A DNA stretch of 64,000 nt from Clostridia bacterium (GCA_017457225.1 JAFTHW010000023.1:53730-117729), one strand, 5' to 3'. Positions 52,808 to 59,707 are shown, counted from the first letter of the stretch. Notes: generated by a model from the letters alone, not told the origin. A program made the numbers and translations.

Positions 52808-52841
52808 CTTGGGGTTCCGCAAATTTTTGCGGAATCCCAAG
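52808..52841 (-). terminator. Intercistronic hairpin after paralog 1 (possible attenuator)
   Basis: 14-bp stem (52808-52821 with 52828-52841) with one mismatch in the minus-strand RNA, loop of 6, followed by ATTGTTTG. It could partly terminate transcription or protect the upstream message, making paralog 1 more abundant than paralogs 2 and 3. Confidence 0.55.
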
Positions 52842-52868
52842 CAGTTTTGTTCTAAATAAACGTACCGA

Positions 52869-54047
52869 TTAGTCGTCGTAAACTACGCCTTCTTGATCGT
52901 TGATAAACTTATCGGTAACGCTGTTAGCGCTCCAATATTTACCAGCGAAATACTGCGAAGCTTCTACGTCGTAATCACGTTCGTAGTTAACGCTAGGTTT
53001 ATTGCGAAGAATAAGTTCGATGATGAACGAAACGATTGCGATGATCGCAATATACAACGTTGCGTTTGCAGCTTCTGCAGCCATCGAAGCGGATCCCATA
53101 AAATACGTAACCAATGCAAGAACACCAGTAATGAGCGACCAGATGGGGAATACGTTTCTACCCGCGCGATCCGCACCGTCCATATCGAATTCAGAATTAT
53201 TGAATGCGTGCGCTTCCAATACGATGATAGCAACCAAGGTAAAGATTTGAAGAAGAGCGACTATACCTTCAGGCGTACCCATAAGAGCACCAATCAATCC
53301 GCCAATACCAGCCATAACGGTATCAAGCTTACCAAAATCTACGCCCGCGTCTGCCATTGCAACACTGAAGAAATCAAGGATCGTAGAAGCTTGAACGAAA
53401 TACGACACCGTAAAATAAACTACTACAACCTGAATCAAGTTACGAACGAAAGGAACGAATCTGTTTGCCTTTCTACGTACTTCGGAAATACCGTCTTGAA
53501 TGTTGAACAAGCTAACATTGCCAGCAACGTGACCGCAGAAGAAGTGAATAACGAGCGCAACGATCAAAATGATCACAGCCATATCAACAAGCTTTGCAGA
53601 CCAGTCAATCACAAGGATCAAAAGTGTGCTGGTGAACAACCATTTGAAAGAAGATGCGAACAATTTGCCGAGATCTTCCATCGCATACGCATTGCGGTTA
53701 AAGCCGTAGAGTCTGCTTGCTTTACGCTTAAACAACCAACCAAGTTTGCCGAGAGCCTTAATAACGTTGACTGCAACGACAACCATCGTGATCATACGCA
53801 ACAATACCGTAAAGAGTGCAATTTCGCTAAACTTATTGGTACCCATTGCCCCGAAAATCGTCATAATTTCTTGGAAAGCAAACTTAGATTCAACAAGAGG
53901 AACTACAAATCCAACTGCCGCCAAGACGACGATGCCTACTATGTACAACAAGCCGATCCACTTCGACTTTCTCTGAGCCTTCGCGATACGCTTCTTCATA
54001 AGCGCATAACGTCTTGCCGGTACACTTGCTTTGGTGCTGATTTTCAT
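52869..54047 (-). CDS. Paralog 1 of an eight-helix membrane family
   Basis: A 392-residue protein, the first gene of the array. Basic N-terminus (RRYALMKKRIAKAQRKSKW), about eight membrane helices, short acidic C-terminus ending EGVVYDD. Shared family motifs: YGFNRNAYAMEDLGKLFASS, LVIHFFCGHVAGN, VPFVRNLIQVVVVYF and DMDGADRAGRN. I use ATG 54047 (GGAGG eight bases upstream) rather than 54062. Family unknown to me; the strong promoter at 54224-54252 suggests high expression. Confidence 0.8.
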   Translation of the reverse strand: MKISTKASVPARRYALMKKRIAKAQRKSKWIGLLYIVGIVVLAAVGFVVPLVESKFAFQEIMTIFGAMGTNKFSEIALFTVLLRMITMVVVAVNVIKALGKLGWLFKRKASRLYGFNRNAYAMEDLGKLFASSFKWLFTSTLLILVIDWSAKLVDMAVIILIVALVIHFFCGHVAGNVSLFNIQDGISEVRRKANRFVPFVRNLIQVVVVYFTVSYFVQASTILDFFSVAMADAGVDFGKLDTVMAGIGGLIGALMGTPEGIVALLQIFTLVAIIVLEAHAFNNSEFDMDGADRAGRNVFPIWSLITGVLALVTYFMGSASMAAEAANATLYIAIIAIVSFIIELILRNKPSVNYERDYDVEASQYFAGKYWSANSVTDKFINDQEGVVYDD

Positions 54048-54364
54048 ATATATAACCTCCATAGGTTTATTTAATGATTTTAAACAGCTAAAACCGCCGA
54101 ATACGAATTATCTACCGTTTTCGACTGTCATTTTTTAAGAATATTGACGAAAATTTTCTTCTCAATAGAATAATTTCCCGATTAAAAAAGAACACTTTCC
54201 CTCTTTATACCTTAACTACAACTATTATACATCTTTTTTTTTGAATTGTCAATACAATTTTGGGAAAAATTTTATAATTTTTTGTGAAAATTAACACTTT
54301 TTTTCACCTTTTAAAAAAGTTGGAATTTTTCCGTTTTGAAGGTTGAAACGAAGCAAAAAAAAAC
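54048..54364. other. A/T-rich leader region of the three-paralog array
   Basis: 317-base gap between ppa and the array. It contains the promoter at 54224-54252 and a long A/T-rich leader of about 170 bases without a clear riboswitch fold; a weak CGTTT/AAACG hairpin near 54331-54350 could end ppa. Nothing else is evident. Confidence 0.6.
54224..54252 (-). promoter_or_regulatory. Consensus SigA promoter of the three-paralog array
   Basis: Minus strand: -35 TTGACA (54247-54252), 17-bp spacer with a long A tract, -10 TATAAT (54224-54229). This is a perfect consensus match and the strongest-looking promoter in the window. Confidence 0.9.
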
Positions 54365-54901
54365 TTATTTTTTCTCTACGAACATCTCGTTGTATTTTTC
54401 GATACACTTGGAGATGATCTCCATCGCCTCATCGCGATGACAGATCTCTTTTACTGTCGTATGCTTATGTTCTAACGACTTATAGACCTCGAAAAAGTGC
54501 ATCATTTCCTGAAAAACGTGCTCGGGAAGTTCCTGAATATCGTAATATCCGTTATAAGTGGGATCTCCGCAAGGAATGGCGATAATTTTCTCGTCTAACG
54601 ATCCCCCGTCGATCATTTTGATCACCCCGATCGGATAGCAGGTCACGAGCGTCGAGGGATACATCGTCTCGCCGCAAAGCACCAAAACGTCCAGAGGGTC
54701 TCCGTCGTCCGCAAACGTTCTGGGAATCATTCCGTAGTTCGCAGGATACACCGTGGAGGTATAAAGCACTCTGTCTAAGCGCAAAAGCCCTGTTTCCTTG
54801 TCCAATTCGTATTTTGCCTTGCAGCCCTTAGGAATCTCGATAAACGCCTCAAATTGTTTTGCCGAGACGCGAGATGGGGAAATATCGTGCCATACGTTCA
54901 T
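54365..54901 (-). CDS. ppa: Inorganic pyrophosphatase, family I
   Basis: A 178-residue soluble pyrophosphatase. Seen: FIEIPKGCKAKYELDKETG (residues about 21-39), YPANYGMIPRT, the signature DDGDPLDVLVL (about 66-76) and the later DEKIIAIPCGDPTYNGY. Hydrolyses PPi from biosynthesis. It is monocistronic by appearance with its own promoter; AAGGAG-like site before the ATG. Confidence 0.96.
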   Translation of the reverse strand: MNVWHDISPSRVSAKQFEAFIEIPKGCKAKYELDKETGLLRLDRVLYTSTVYPANYGMIPRTFADDGDPLDVLVLCGETMYPSTLVTCYPIGVIKMIDGGSLDEKIIAIPCGDPTYNGYYDIQELPEHVFQEMMHFFEVYKSLEHKHTTVKEICHRDEAMEIISKCIEKYNEMFVEKK

Positions 54902-54943
54902 AGTTTTTCTCTCCTTTTTATTTTTCTTTCGTATTACTTTTAT

Positions 54944-54972
54944 ATTGTATCACAAACGGAAGCTTTATGCAA
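54944..54972 (-). promoter_or_regulatory. SigA-type promoter of ppa
   Basis: Minus strand: -35 TTGCAT (54967-54972), 17-bp spacer ending TGTGA, -10 TACAAT (54944-54949). Confidence 0.8.
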
Positions 54973-55034
54973 GAGTTATTTTTGAAAGTTTTTGAATTTA
55001 TCCCTATTTTTTGAGAAGCCACGCGCGGTTTTTG

Positions 55035-55092
55035 TCGATTGCGCCGAAAATAGCCACCCAACGAAAAAAAATCCGCTTCGGTTATTAGAGCA
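55035..55092. repeat. Left copy of a diverged direct repeat flanking the PstS-like gene
   Basis: Starts TCGATTGCGCCGAAAA, continues with CCCAACG and ends with TCGGTTAT; the same order appears at 56599-56653 in the same orientation. Gaps and substitutions show age. The rest of the 341-base gap 54902-55242 holds the ppa promoter and the terminator at 55185-55229. Confidence 0.7.
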
Positions 55093-55184
55093 AATCAAGA
55101 AACCAAATTGACATCGGACGCATTTTTGCGCAAGCGGTTTTCATTTTAACGGTATCAATAAAGAGGCAAGCTATACTATGTATA

Positions 55185-55229
55185 GCAATAAAAAGCCTCG
55201 ACTTGCTATGCGCCGCGGCTTTTTATTGC
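55185..55229 (-). terminator. Terminator of the PstS-like gene
   Basis: Perfect 13-bp stem GCAATAAAAAGCC/GGCTTTTTATTGC (55185-55197 with 55217-55229), 19-base loop. The A/T-rich end of the stem supplies the T-run on either strand. Fourteen bases after the stop codon. Confidence 0.8.
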
Positions 55230-55242
55230 ATTGTTCGTTCTG

Positions 55243-56220
55243 TTATTTTATTCCTACATAGCCGGTTTCTTTAATGATGTACTGTCCCTCATCCGAAACC
55301 ATCCAATCAATCAATGCTTCTACGTTTGGATTCGGGTTATTTTTATAGGTCACAGCATAAACCGGGGCAATAATCGGATACGTGTTATTTTTGATATTTT
55401 CGGCGGTAGGCGCAACGCCATTCACCGCAATCATTTTAATATCGGGGTGGCAAACGATACCCTCGACATAATATCGGAAGGAATAACCGATAGAGCTTGT
55501 TTGGTTTTTGTAATCTGCGACTTCCTCAATAATGCCGCCCATAAAGCCAATCAGCTGTTCCGTATCGGGCTCGACGAGTTGCACGTCGCCCATAAAACGA
55601 AGCATCATACTTTGGCTTCCGCTGCCTGCATTACGCTGGAATGGAACAATTTCTTCGTCGCTGCCTCCCACCTCGTTCCAGTTGGTAATCGCGCCCGAAT
55701 AAATCCCCCTAATCTCATCTGCCGTAAGAGAAGCAATGGGATTATCTTTATGAACAAAGAAGACAAACGCCTCCCAGCCTATTTGTGTATATTCAAAAGT
55801 AGTACCGTACTCTTCGGCGTATTCTATCTGCTCTTCAGAGGGAGCCGCGCCGATGAAAATGTCCGTATTGCGCTGAGCAAGCGCTCTATATCCACCGACG
55901 GTATTATTGTACTTGAACGCATCGTCATAGAGCTTTGTCGTGTTTGGATAGACAGCATTGACAAAAGCGGAATAAACGGGAAAAGCCGCCGTCGCGCCGT
56001 CGATAATCGGAAGATTGTCTGTGAGCTTCAACGTCTTACTGTCATATTTTACAATTTTACTATTCTCGTCAAAGGGGAGATATTCGTTTACGTTGATAGA
56101 GGGAGCGGTGTCGATAGTTTCCGCCTCCGACTCTATCCCGAAAAGAGATTTTATAAATGCGCACGAGGAAAAAGAAAGCATGCATGCCATTACGAGAATT
56201 AGCGAGATGATTTTTTTCAT
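55243..56220 (-). CDS. PstS-like substrate-binding lipoprotein
   Basis: A 325-residue lipoprotein: signal peptide MKKIISLILVMACMLSFSSC (lipidated Cys at residue 20), then a phosphate-binding-protein-type fold with DGATAAFPVYSAFVNAVYP, TDIFIGAAPSEEQ, ADEIRGIYSGAITNWNEVGG and PFQRNAGSGSQSMMLRFMG, which are hallmarks of PstS. It probably binds phosphate or another oxyanion outside the membrane. No pstC/A/B genes are next to it. ATG 56220 has AAGGAG upstream. It is bounded by diverged direct repeats, suggesting acquisition. Confidence 0.88.
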   Translation of the reverse strand: MKKIISLILVMACMLSFSSCAFIKSLFGIESEAETIDTAPSINVNEYLPFDENSKIVKYDSKTLKLTDNLPIIDGATAAFPVYSAFVNAVYPNTTKLYDDAFKYNNTVGGYRALAQRNTDIFIGAAPSEEQIEYAEEYGTTFEYTQIGWEAFVFFVHKDNPIASLTADEIRGIYSGAITNWNEVGGSDEEIVPFQRNAGSGSQSMMLRFMGDVQLVEPDTEQLIGFMGGIIEEVADYKNQTSSIGYSFRYYVEGIVCHPDIKMIAVNGVAPTAENIKNNTYPIIAPVYAVTYKNNPNPNVEALIDWMVSDEGQYIIKETGYVGIK

Positions 56221-56271
56221 TTTTATTTCTCCTTGTTGTTTCAATTTTTATGTGAAGCAATCAGTAAATTT

Positions 56272-56300
56272 ATTATATCACATCTTTTTAAATTTTTCAA
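56272..56300 (-). promoter_or_regulatory. SigA-type promoter of the PstS-like gene
   Basis: Minus strand: -35 TTGAAA (56295-56300), 17-bp spacer ending TGTGA, -10 TATAAT (56272-56277). Confidence 0.83.
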
Positions 56301-56342
56301 TAGTTTTGCTATATTTTGTTTAGATTTAAACTGCGTTCCAAT

Positions 56343-56485
56343 CACGCCGAATGCGTGTATATCATCAATGCAAAGCATTGCATATCATCAAGTCGCAGGG
56401 AGATACACGCTGACGCATGATGAGATGCACCTTCGGTGATGAGATGCACGCTAAAGCGTGATGATATACCAAGCCTGCGGCTTGG
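56343..56485. repeat. Tandem array of short hairpins with ATGATGAGAT-type spacers
   Basis: Successive small palindromes: CACGC/GCGTG (56343-56357), AATGC/GCATT (56367-56379), CACC/GGTG (56428-56438), CACGC/GCGTG (56447-56460), CCAAGCC/GGCTTGG (56469-56485), with two degenerate ones between 56390 and 56416. They are separated by 8-11-base spacers of the type ATGATGAGATG or TATATCATCA. Stems differ but spacers are alike. Confidence 0.8.
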
Positions 56486-56487
56486 AT

Positions 56488-56519
56488 AAAAAATAACGGC
56501 TTTCGAGCCGTTATTTTTT
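56488..56519. terminator. Terminator hairpin following a tRNA-Ser 3'-end copy
   Basis: Perfect 14-bp stem (56488-56501 with 56506-56519) with a TTCG tetraloop and A6/T6 ends. On the minus strand it directly follows the tRNA-Ser 3'-end copy at 56520-56540, mirroring the real tRNA-terminator layout at 56777-56821 but with a different stem sequence. Confidence 0.85.
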
Positions 56520-56540
56520 GGCTCAGAAGACGAGATTTGA
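56520..56540 (-). repeat. Partial copy of the tRNA-Ser 3' end
   Basis: Matches the last 18 bases of the tRNA-Ser(GCT) body plus CC of the CCA end (56816-56836) at 20 of 21 positions, same orientation. The match stops at the T-loop. A further short match (CGTCTTCTGCGC on the minus strand) is at about 56650-56661. Could be an attachment-site duplication or the remnant of a lost tRNA gene. Confidence 0.75.
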
Positions 56541-56598
56541 GGCTTGCCCTTTGGGCAAAGAAAATGCAAGCATTTTCCGTGCGGCACGAGTTCAATGC

Positions 56599-56653
56599 TC
56601 GATTGCGCCGAAATAACCGCCCAACGGAAAAATCTGCCCTCGGTTATAGCGCA
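56599..56653. repeat. Right copy of the diverged direct repeat
   Basis: Same orientation as 55035-55092. Its left end continues a plus-strand segment (from about 56584) that resembles a tRNA T-arm and acceptor end (GCACGAGTTCAATGCTCGAT), inverted relative to the intact tRNA-Ser gene. Confidence 0.7.
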
Positions 56654-56776
56654 GAAGACGACATAGCGGACTTCGTCCGCAGCAGCGTCGCTCGCATACC
56701 TTTCGCCATTTTCTTCCCTTTCGCTTCTCGCTCCTCGCGTGAACTCGTGTTAATTCACGTTTTCAAGCGACCCAAC

Positions 56777-56821
56777 TGCGCCAAAAAAGGACGGCATAAC
56801 TAGCCGTCCTTTTTTGGCGCA
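56777..56821 (-). terminator. tRNA-Ser terminator within a perfect 19-bp inverted repeat
   Basis: Arms 56777-56795 and 56803-56821, 7-base loop; the arm includes six A/T pairs giving a T-run after the stem in the minus-strand RNA. The right arm overlaps the CCA end of the tRNA (GCGCCA), so the terminator stem and the mature tRNA 3' end share sequence. Confidence 0.85.
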
Positions 56822-56906
56822 GAAGACGAGATTTGAACTCGTGCCACCAGATTATGATGCTAACCCCTTAGCAGGGGGTCCCCTTGAGCCACTTGGGTAC
56901 TTCTGC
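56815..56906 (-). tRNA. tRNA-Ser (anticodon GCT)
   Basis: Class II tRNA of 92 bases including an encoded CCA. Acceptor stem GCAGAAG/CTTCTGC with discriminator G, D-loop containing AAGTGGCTCAAGG, anticodon stem CCCCT/AGGGG with loop CTGCTAA (anticodon GCT, reading AGC/AGU), a long variable arm, and T-arm ACGAG-TTCAAAT-CTCGT. Promoter at 56940-56968 and a terminator overlap its 3' end. Confidence 0.95.
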
Positions 56907-56939
56907 ATAGCTCAATTCATTTCGTATGAAAGCTATACT

Positions 56940-56968
56940 ACTATAACACATTTTTTTTGCCTTGTCAA
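56940..56968 (-). promoter_or_regulatory. SigA-type promoter of tRNA-Ser
   Basis: Minus strand: -35 TTGACA (56963-56968), 17-bp spacer, -10 TATAGT (56940-56945), about 34 bases before the mature 5' end. Confidence 0.85.
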
Positions 56969-57001
56969 AGCTTTTTACCGCAAAAAATGAAAAATGTTGC
57001 G

Positions 57002-57033
57002 AAAAAAAATCAGGGCGAGTTTGCACTCGCCCT
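57002..57033 (-). terminator. Terminator of the NCS2 permease
   Basis: Minus strand: 9-bp stem AGGGCGAGT/ACTCGCCCT (57012-57020 with 57025-57033), loop of 4, then TGATTTTTTTT. Twenty-six bases after the stop codon. Confidence 0.9.
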
Positions 57034-57059
57034 TCCTTTTCAGTTTACTCAATCTTCGA

Positions 57060-58580
57060 TTAGTGCGTGAACAAGAACATCAAAAGGAAGATTGCCGTAA
57101 GTACGTACGTAGCGATCGAAATTTCTTTCGCTTTGCCCGTGCATACTTTAATCAATACGTGAGAGATCAAGCCGAAGCCGATACCGAACGAAATGTTATA
57201 CGTGAACGGCATCATCGCGATCGTAAGGAATGCGGGAAGCGCAACAGCGGGATCCGTCCATTCGATATCACGTACGTTGTTCATCATCAAAATACCTACG
57301 TAGATAAGAGCCGTAGCCGTAGCGCAAGAAGGAATCAACTGCGCGATCGGCGACAAGAACATTGCAACCGCGAACAACGCAGCGATTACGTAAGACGTAA
57401 GAGCCGTCTTACCACCAGCAGCGGTACCAGCCGAAGATTCAACGAACGTCGTAACCGTGGACGTACCGAGGATCGCGCCCGTGCAGGTAGCGATCGCGTC
57501 TGCCATCATCGCTTTGTTCATGTTGGGAACGTCGCCGTTCTCGTCGAGCAAGTTACCGCTCTTGCAAGCGCCGTACAGCGTGCCAAGCGTATCGAACATA
57601 TCTACCAAGCAGAAAGCCAAAGAAGTCGTAACCAGCATAAGGATAAATTGTCCTGCACCATTTTCTTTGATCCAAGGTCCAAAATTAAAACCTTCGGTAA
57701 ATACTTTACCTACCGCCTGCGTACCAAAATCCTTGAACGGTTGAATAATACTTAAAGACAACTTGTTAGCAGTATACGTAACATTACCCAAGACATCAGG
57801 ATCACTAGCCGTATAACCACCGAAGTAGTTGAGACGCCCGCTAGCTTCCTCAGTAAGCACATTATAGATTACAGTATCAGTACTGTAGAATCCAGGCACG
57901 GTTAAACCAAGCAAGAAATACAAAACGCCCGCGCCGAGAATACCCCAAAGGATCGCGCCTTTCACATTCTTTTTAGACATTGCAGCAATGGCAATAACGC
58001 CAAGAACACATACAACCAACGGCATTACGCCTGCCCAAGCATTAGTGCCAAGCAAATTCATACTACCCAGCGTAACACCTGTCGAAGCATCAGCAACAAC
58101 AAGACCAGCATTTTGTAAACCGAGGAATGCGATAAACAAACCGATACCTGCGGGGATCGCTTTCTTGATATCCGCGGGAATCGCTTCAAAAATCTTCTTA
58201 CGAAGACCGGTAGCCGTGAGAGCAATGAATACGAGACCGTCGATCAAAATGAATACGAGAGTATTCGCATAAGAGAACCCGAAGCCGAAGCAGATCGTAT
58301 ATACGAAGAATGCGTTCAACCCCATACCGGGCGCTTGCGCCAAAGGCAAACCGGACAAAAGACCGATCAGCACCGTACCGACGATAGCAGACAAAGCCGT
58401 AACGATATACATCGCGCCGTAGGAAACGACACCAAGATCAGCGAACATGCCAGCGTTTACCATCAAAATGTAAACCATTGCCATGAACGTCGTCAAGCCA
58501 GCCATCACTTCCGTCTTCACACTCGTTCCTTTCTTCGTCAAATCAAATTTTTTGTCGAGAAAGGCGTTAAATTTAGACAT
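57060..58580 (-). CDS. NCS2-family purine permease (AzgA-like)
   Basis: A 506-residue transporter with 12 or more membrane helices. AzgA-type marks: KTEVMAGLTTFMAMVYILMV at the N-terminus, LSGLPLAQAPGMGLNAFFVY, GIGLFIAFLGLQNAGLV, TSLAFCLVDMFDTLGTLYG and VESSAGTAAGGKTALTSY. Members import adenine, guanine or hypoxanthine with protons. The ATG 58580 (AAGGAGAG five bases upstream) is chosen over 58616. The leader has competing hairpins but no purine riboswitch consensus. Confidence 0.92.
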   Translation of the reverse strand: MSKFNAFLDKKFDLTKKGTSVKTEVMAGLTTFMAMVYILMVNAGMFADLGVVSYGAMYIVTALSAIVGTVLIGLLSGLPLAQAPGMGLNAFFVYTICFGFGFSYANTLVFILIDGLVFIALTATGLRKKIFEAIPADIKKAIPAGIGLFIAFLGLQNAGLVVADASTGVTLGSMNLLGTNAWAGVMPLVVCVLGVIAIAAMSKKNVKGAILWGILGAGVLYFLLGLTVPGFYSTDTVIYNVLTEEASGRLNYFGGYTASDPDVLGNVTYTANKLSLSIIQPFKDFGTQAVGKVFTEGFNFGPWIKENGAGQFILMLVTTSLAFCLVDMFDTLGTLYGACKSGNLLDENGDVPNMNKAMMADAIATCTGAILGTSTVTTFVESSAGTAAGGKTALTSYVIAALFAVAMFLSPIAQLIPSCATATALIYVGILMMNNVRDIEWTDPAVALPAFLTIAMMPFTYNISFGIGFGLISHVLIKVCTGKAKEISIATYVLTAIFLLMFLFTH

Positions 58581-58626
58581 AACAACTCTCCTTAAAATTT
58601 TTTTATCCGAGTCCATTTAACGTTTT

Positions 58627-58665
58627 GTTTGCTTGTCCAAGCAAACACAGGGCGCGCCCTGTTTG
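58627..58665 (-). promoter_or_regulatory. Leader hairpins of the purine permease with competing pairings
   Basis: An 8-bp hairpin GTTTGCTT/AAGCAAAC (58627-58634 with 58639-58646) abuts a 16-bp perfect palindrome ACAGGGCGCGCCCTGT (58647-58662). The CAAAC at 58642-58646 can alternatively pair with GTTTG at 58661-58665, so two structures exclude each other. Possible RNA switch or operator. Confidence 0.5.
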
Positions 58666-58688
58666 TCAAATTTTCTCAGATTATCACA

Positions 58689-58717
58689 ATTTTATCACAC
58701 TTTTTTTCGTTTGTCAA
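58689..58717 (-). promoter_or_regulatory. SigA-type promoter of the NCS2 permease
   Basis: Minus strand: -35 TTGACA (58712-58717), 17-bp spacer ending GTGTGA, -10 TAAAAT (58689-58694). Confidence 0.87.
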
Positions 58718-58819
58718 TAGGATTTTTACAATTTTCCCCCTTTTTCGACGTTGAATTTTTTTCGAGCGTATAAATTGGCACGCAATCGCAAAAAATTTAA
58801 AAGAAAAGGAATCAAACGC

Positions 58820-58848
58820 TTGACGAATTTTTACGGATAGTTTATAAT
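58820..58848 (+). promoter_or_regulatory. SigA-type promoter of nagB
   Basis: Plus strand: -35 TTGACG (58820-58825), 17-bp spacer, -10 TATAAT (58843-58848). The leader is about 30 bases and ends in the CGAGGTG ribosome site. Confidence 0.87.
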
Positions 58849-58884
58849 GAAAATCGTTTGAAAATAAATTTTTCGAGGTGTAAA

Positions 58885-59607
58885 ATGAAAGTTATTATTA
58901 CGGAAAACTACGACGAAATGAGCCAAAAAGCAGCGGAACTCATCATCGACATCGTGAAAAAGAATCCTAGCGCGATTCTCGGTCTTGCAACCGGCTCCAG
59001 CCCTATCGGAACGTATAAAAATATGGCGAAAGCGTACGAAAACGGCGAAGTTTCTTTTAAAAACGTATCTAGCGTCAATCTCGATGAATACGTAGGCTTG
59101 ACCGCCGATCACGACCAAAGTTACGCGTACTTTATGAAAACAAACCTGTTCGATCATATTGACATCGATCAAAAAAACACCAACCTGCCCAGCGGCTCTG
59201 CGCCCGATTGCCAAAAAGAATGCGACAGATACAACGCGCTTTTGGACGAAATGAAACCCGACGTACAGGTACTCGGGCTCGGCTCGAACGGTCACATCGG
59301 ATTTAACGAGCCCAACACCCCTTTCGATTCGGTCACGCATCTCGTAGACCTCACCGAAAGCACCATCAAAGACAACTCTAGACTCTTCAACTCCATCGAC
59401 GAAGTACCCCGTCAGGCGTTGTCTATGGGCATCAAAAACATTATGCAAGCAAAATCTATTTTGATGGTTGTTTCGGGTAAGAATAAAGCCGAAGCAGTGA
59501 AAGGTATGGTCAAAGGCGAAATCACGCCCGCGCTTCCCGCGTCCGTGCTTCAGCTCCATCCTTTCGTCACCGTAATTTGCGACAAAGATGCGGCAAGTTT
59601 ATTGTAA
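58885..59607 (+). CDS. nagB: Glucosamine-6-phosphate deaminase
   Basis: A 240-residue NagB converting GlcN-6-P to Fru-6-P and ammonia. Seen: ILGLATGSSPIGTYKNM (residues about 36-52), SSVNLDEYVGL (catalytic Asp region), LGLGSNGHIGFNEP (about 130-143) and ALSMGIKNIMQAKSILMVVS. Length fits the Bacillus-type enzyme lacking the long C-terminus. I start at ATG 58885, with CGAGGTG upstream, not the in-frame TTG at 58858. No nagA or PTS gene is next to it; own promoter and terminator. Confidence 0.96.
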   Translation: MKVIITENYDEMSQKAAELIIDIVKKNPSAILGLATGSSPIGTYKNMAKAYENGEVSFKNVSSVNLDEYVGLTADHDQSYAYFMKTNLFDHIDIDQKNTNLPSGSAPDCQKECDRYNALLDEMKPDVQVLGLGSNGHIGFNEPNTPFDSVTHLVDLTESTIKDNSRLFNSIDEVPRQALSMGIKNIMQAKSILMVVSGKNKAEAVKGMVKGEITPALPASVLQLHPFVTVICDKDAASLL

Positions 59608-59669
59608 TTTTTGACAAAATTTACTTCCATATATAATATATATAATAAAATACTATGACATCTACTAAG

Positions 59670-59707
59670 AAAACTGCGGCGCGCTCGTCGCAGTTTTCCT
59701 GTTTTTT
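59670..59707 (+). terminator. Terminator of nagB
   Basis: Plus strand: 9-bp stem AAAACTGCG/CGCAGTTTT (59670-59678 with 59689-59697), 10-base loop, then CCTGTTTTTT. Confidence 0.85.

Larger units (their letters stand above)
56221..56814. other. 594-base repeat island between the PstS-like gene and tRNA-Ser
   Basis: Contains the PstS-like promoter, a tandem hairpin array (56343-56485), a terminator-like hairpin (56488-56519), two tRNA-Ser 3'-end copies and one inverted, diverged copy, and the right direct repeat (56599-56653). Sequence 56660-56770 shows no feature I can name. Short minus-strand open frames here are spurious: they run through the palindromes and lack ribosome sites. Confidence 0.75.
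58581..58884. other. Divergent promoter region of the permease and nagB
   Basis: 304-base region. It carries the permease promoter (58689-58717, minus), leader hairpins (58627-58665), and the nagB promoter (58820-58848, plus). The stretch 58718-58819 is A/T-rich and featureless to me; no cre or purine-box could be assigned by eye. Confidence 0.7.

Noticed and set aside
52893-54074. Plus-strand 393-codon open frame opposite the first membrane paralog
   Set aside because: It mirrors a clearly coding minus-strand gene with membrane helices, conserved motifs and a good ribosome site; the antisense translation has no recognisable features.
55231-56202. Plus-strand 323-codon open frame
   Set aside because: Antisense to the PstS-like gene, which has a signal peptide, family motifs, promoter and terminator.
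56343-56485. CRISPR array
   Set aside because: Spacing is too short, the repeated part is the 8-11-base linker, the variable parts are palindromic, and no cas genes occur in the window.
56342-56595. Minus-strand open frames of 76-81 codons in the repeat island
   Set aside because: They run through hairpins and a tRNA-end copy, have no ribosome site, and are best explained by the repeats.
58581-58717. Purine riboswitch ahead of the NCS2 permease
   Set aside because: The leader lacks the conserved three-way-junction loops of purine riboswitches; only simple hairpins are present.
58831-59559. Minus-strand 242-codon open frame
   Set aside because: Antisense to nagB, whose motifs, promoter and terminator are all on the plus strand.
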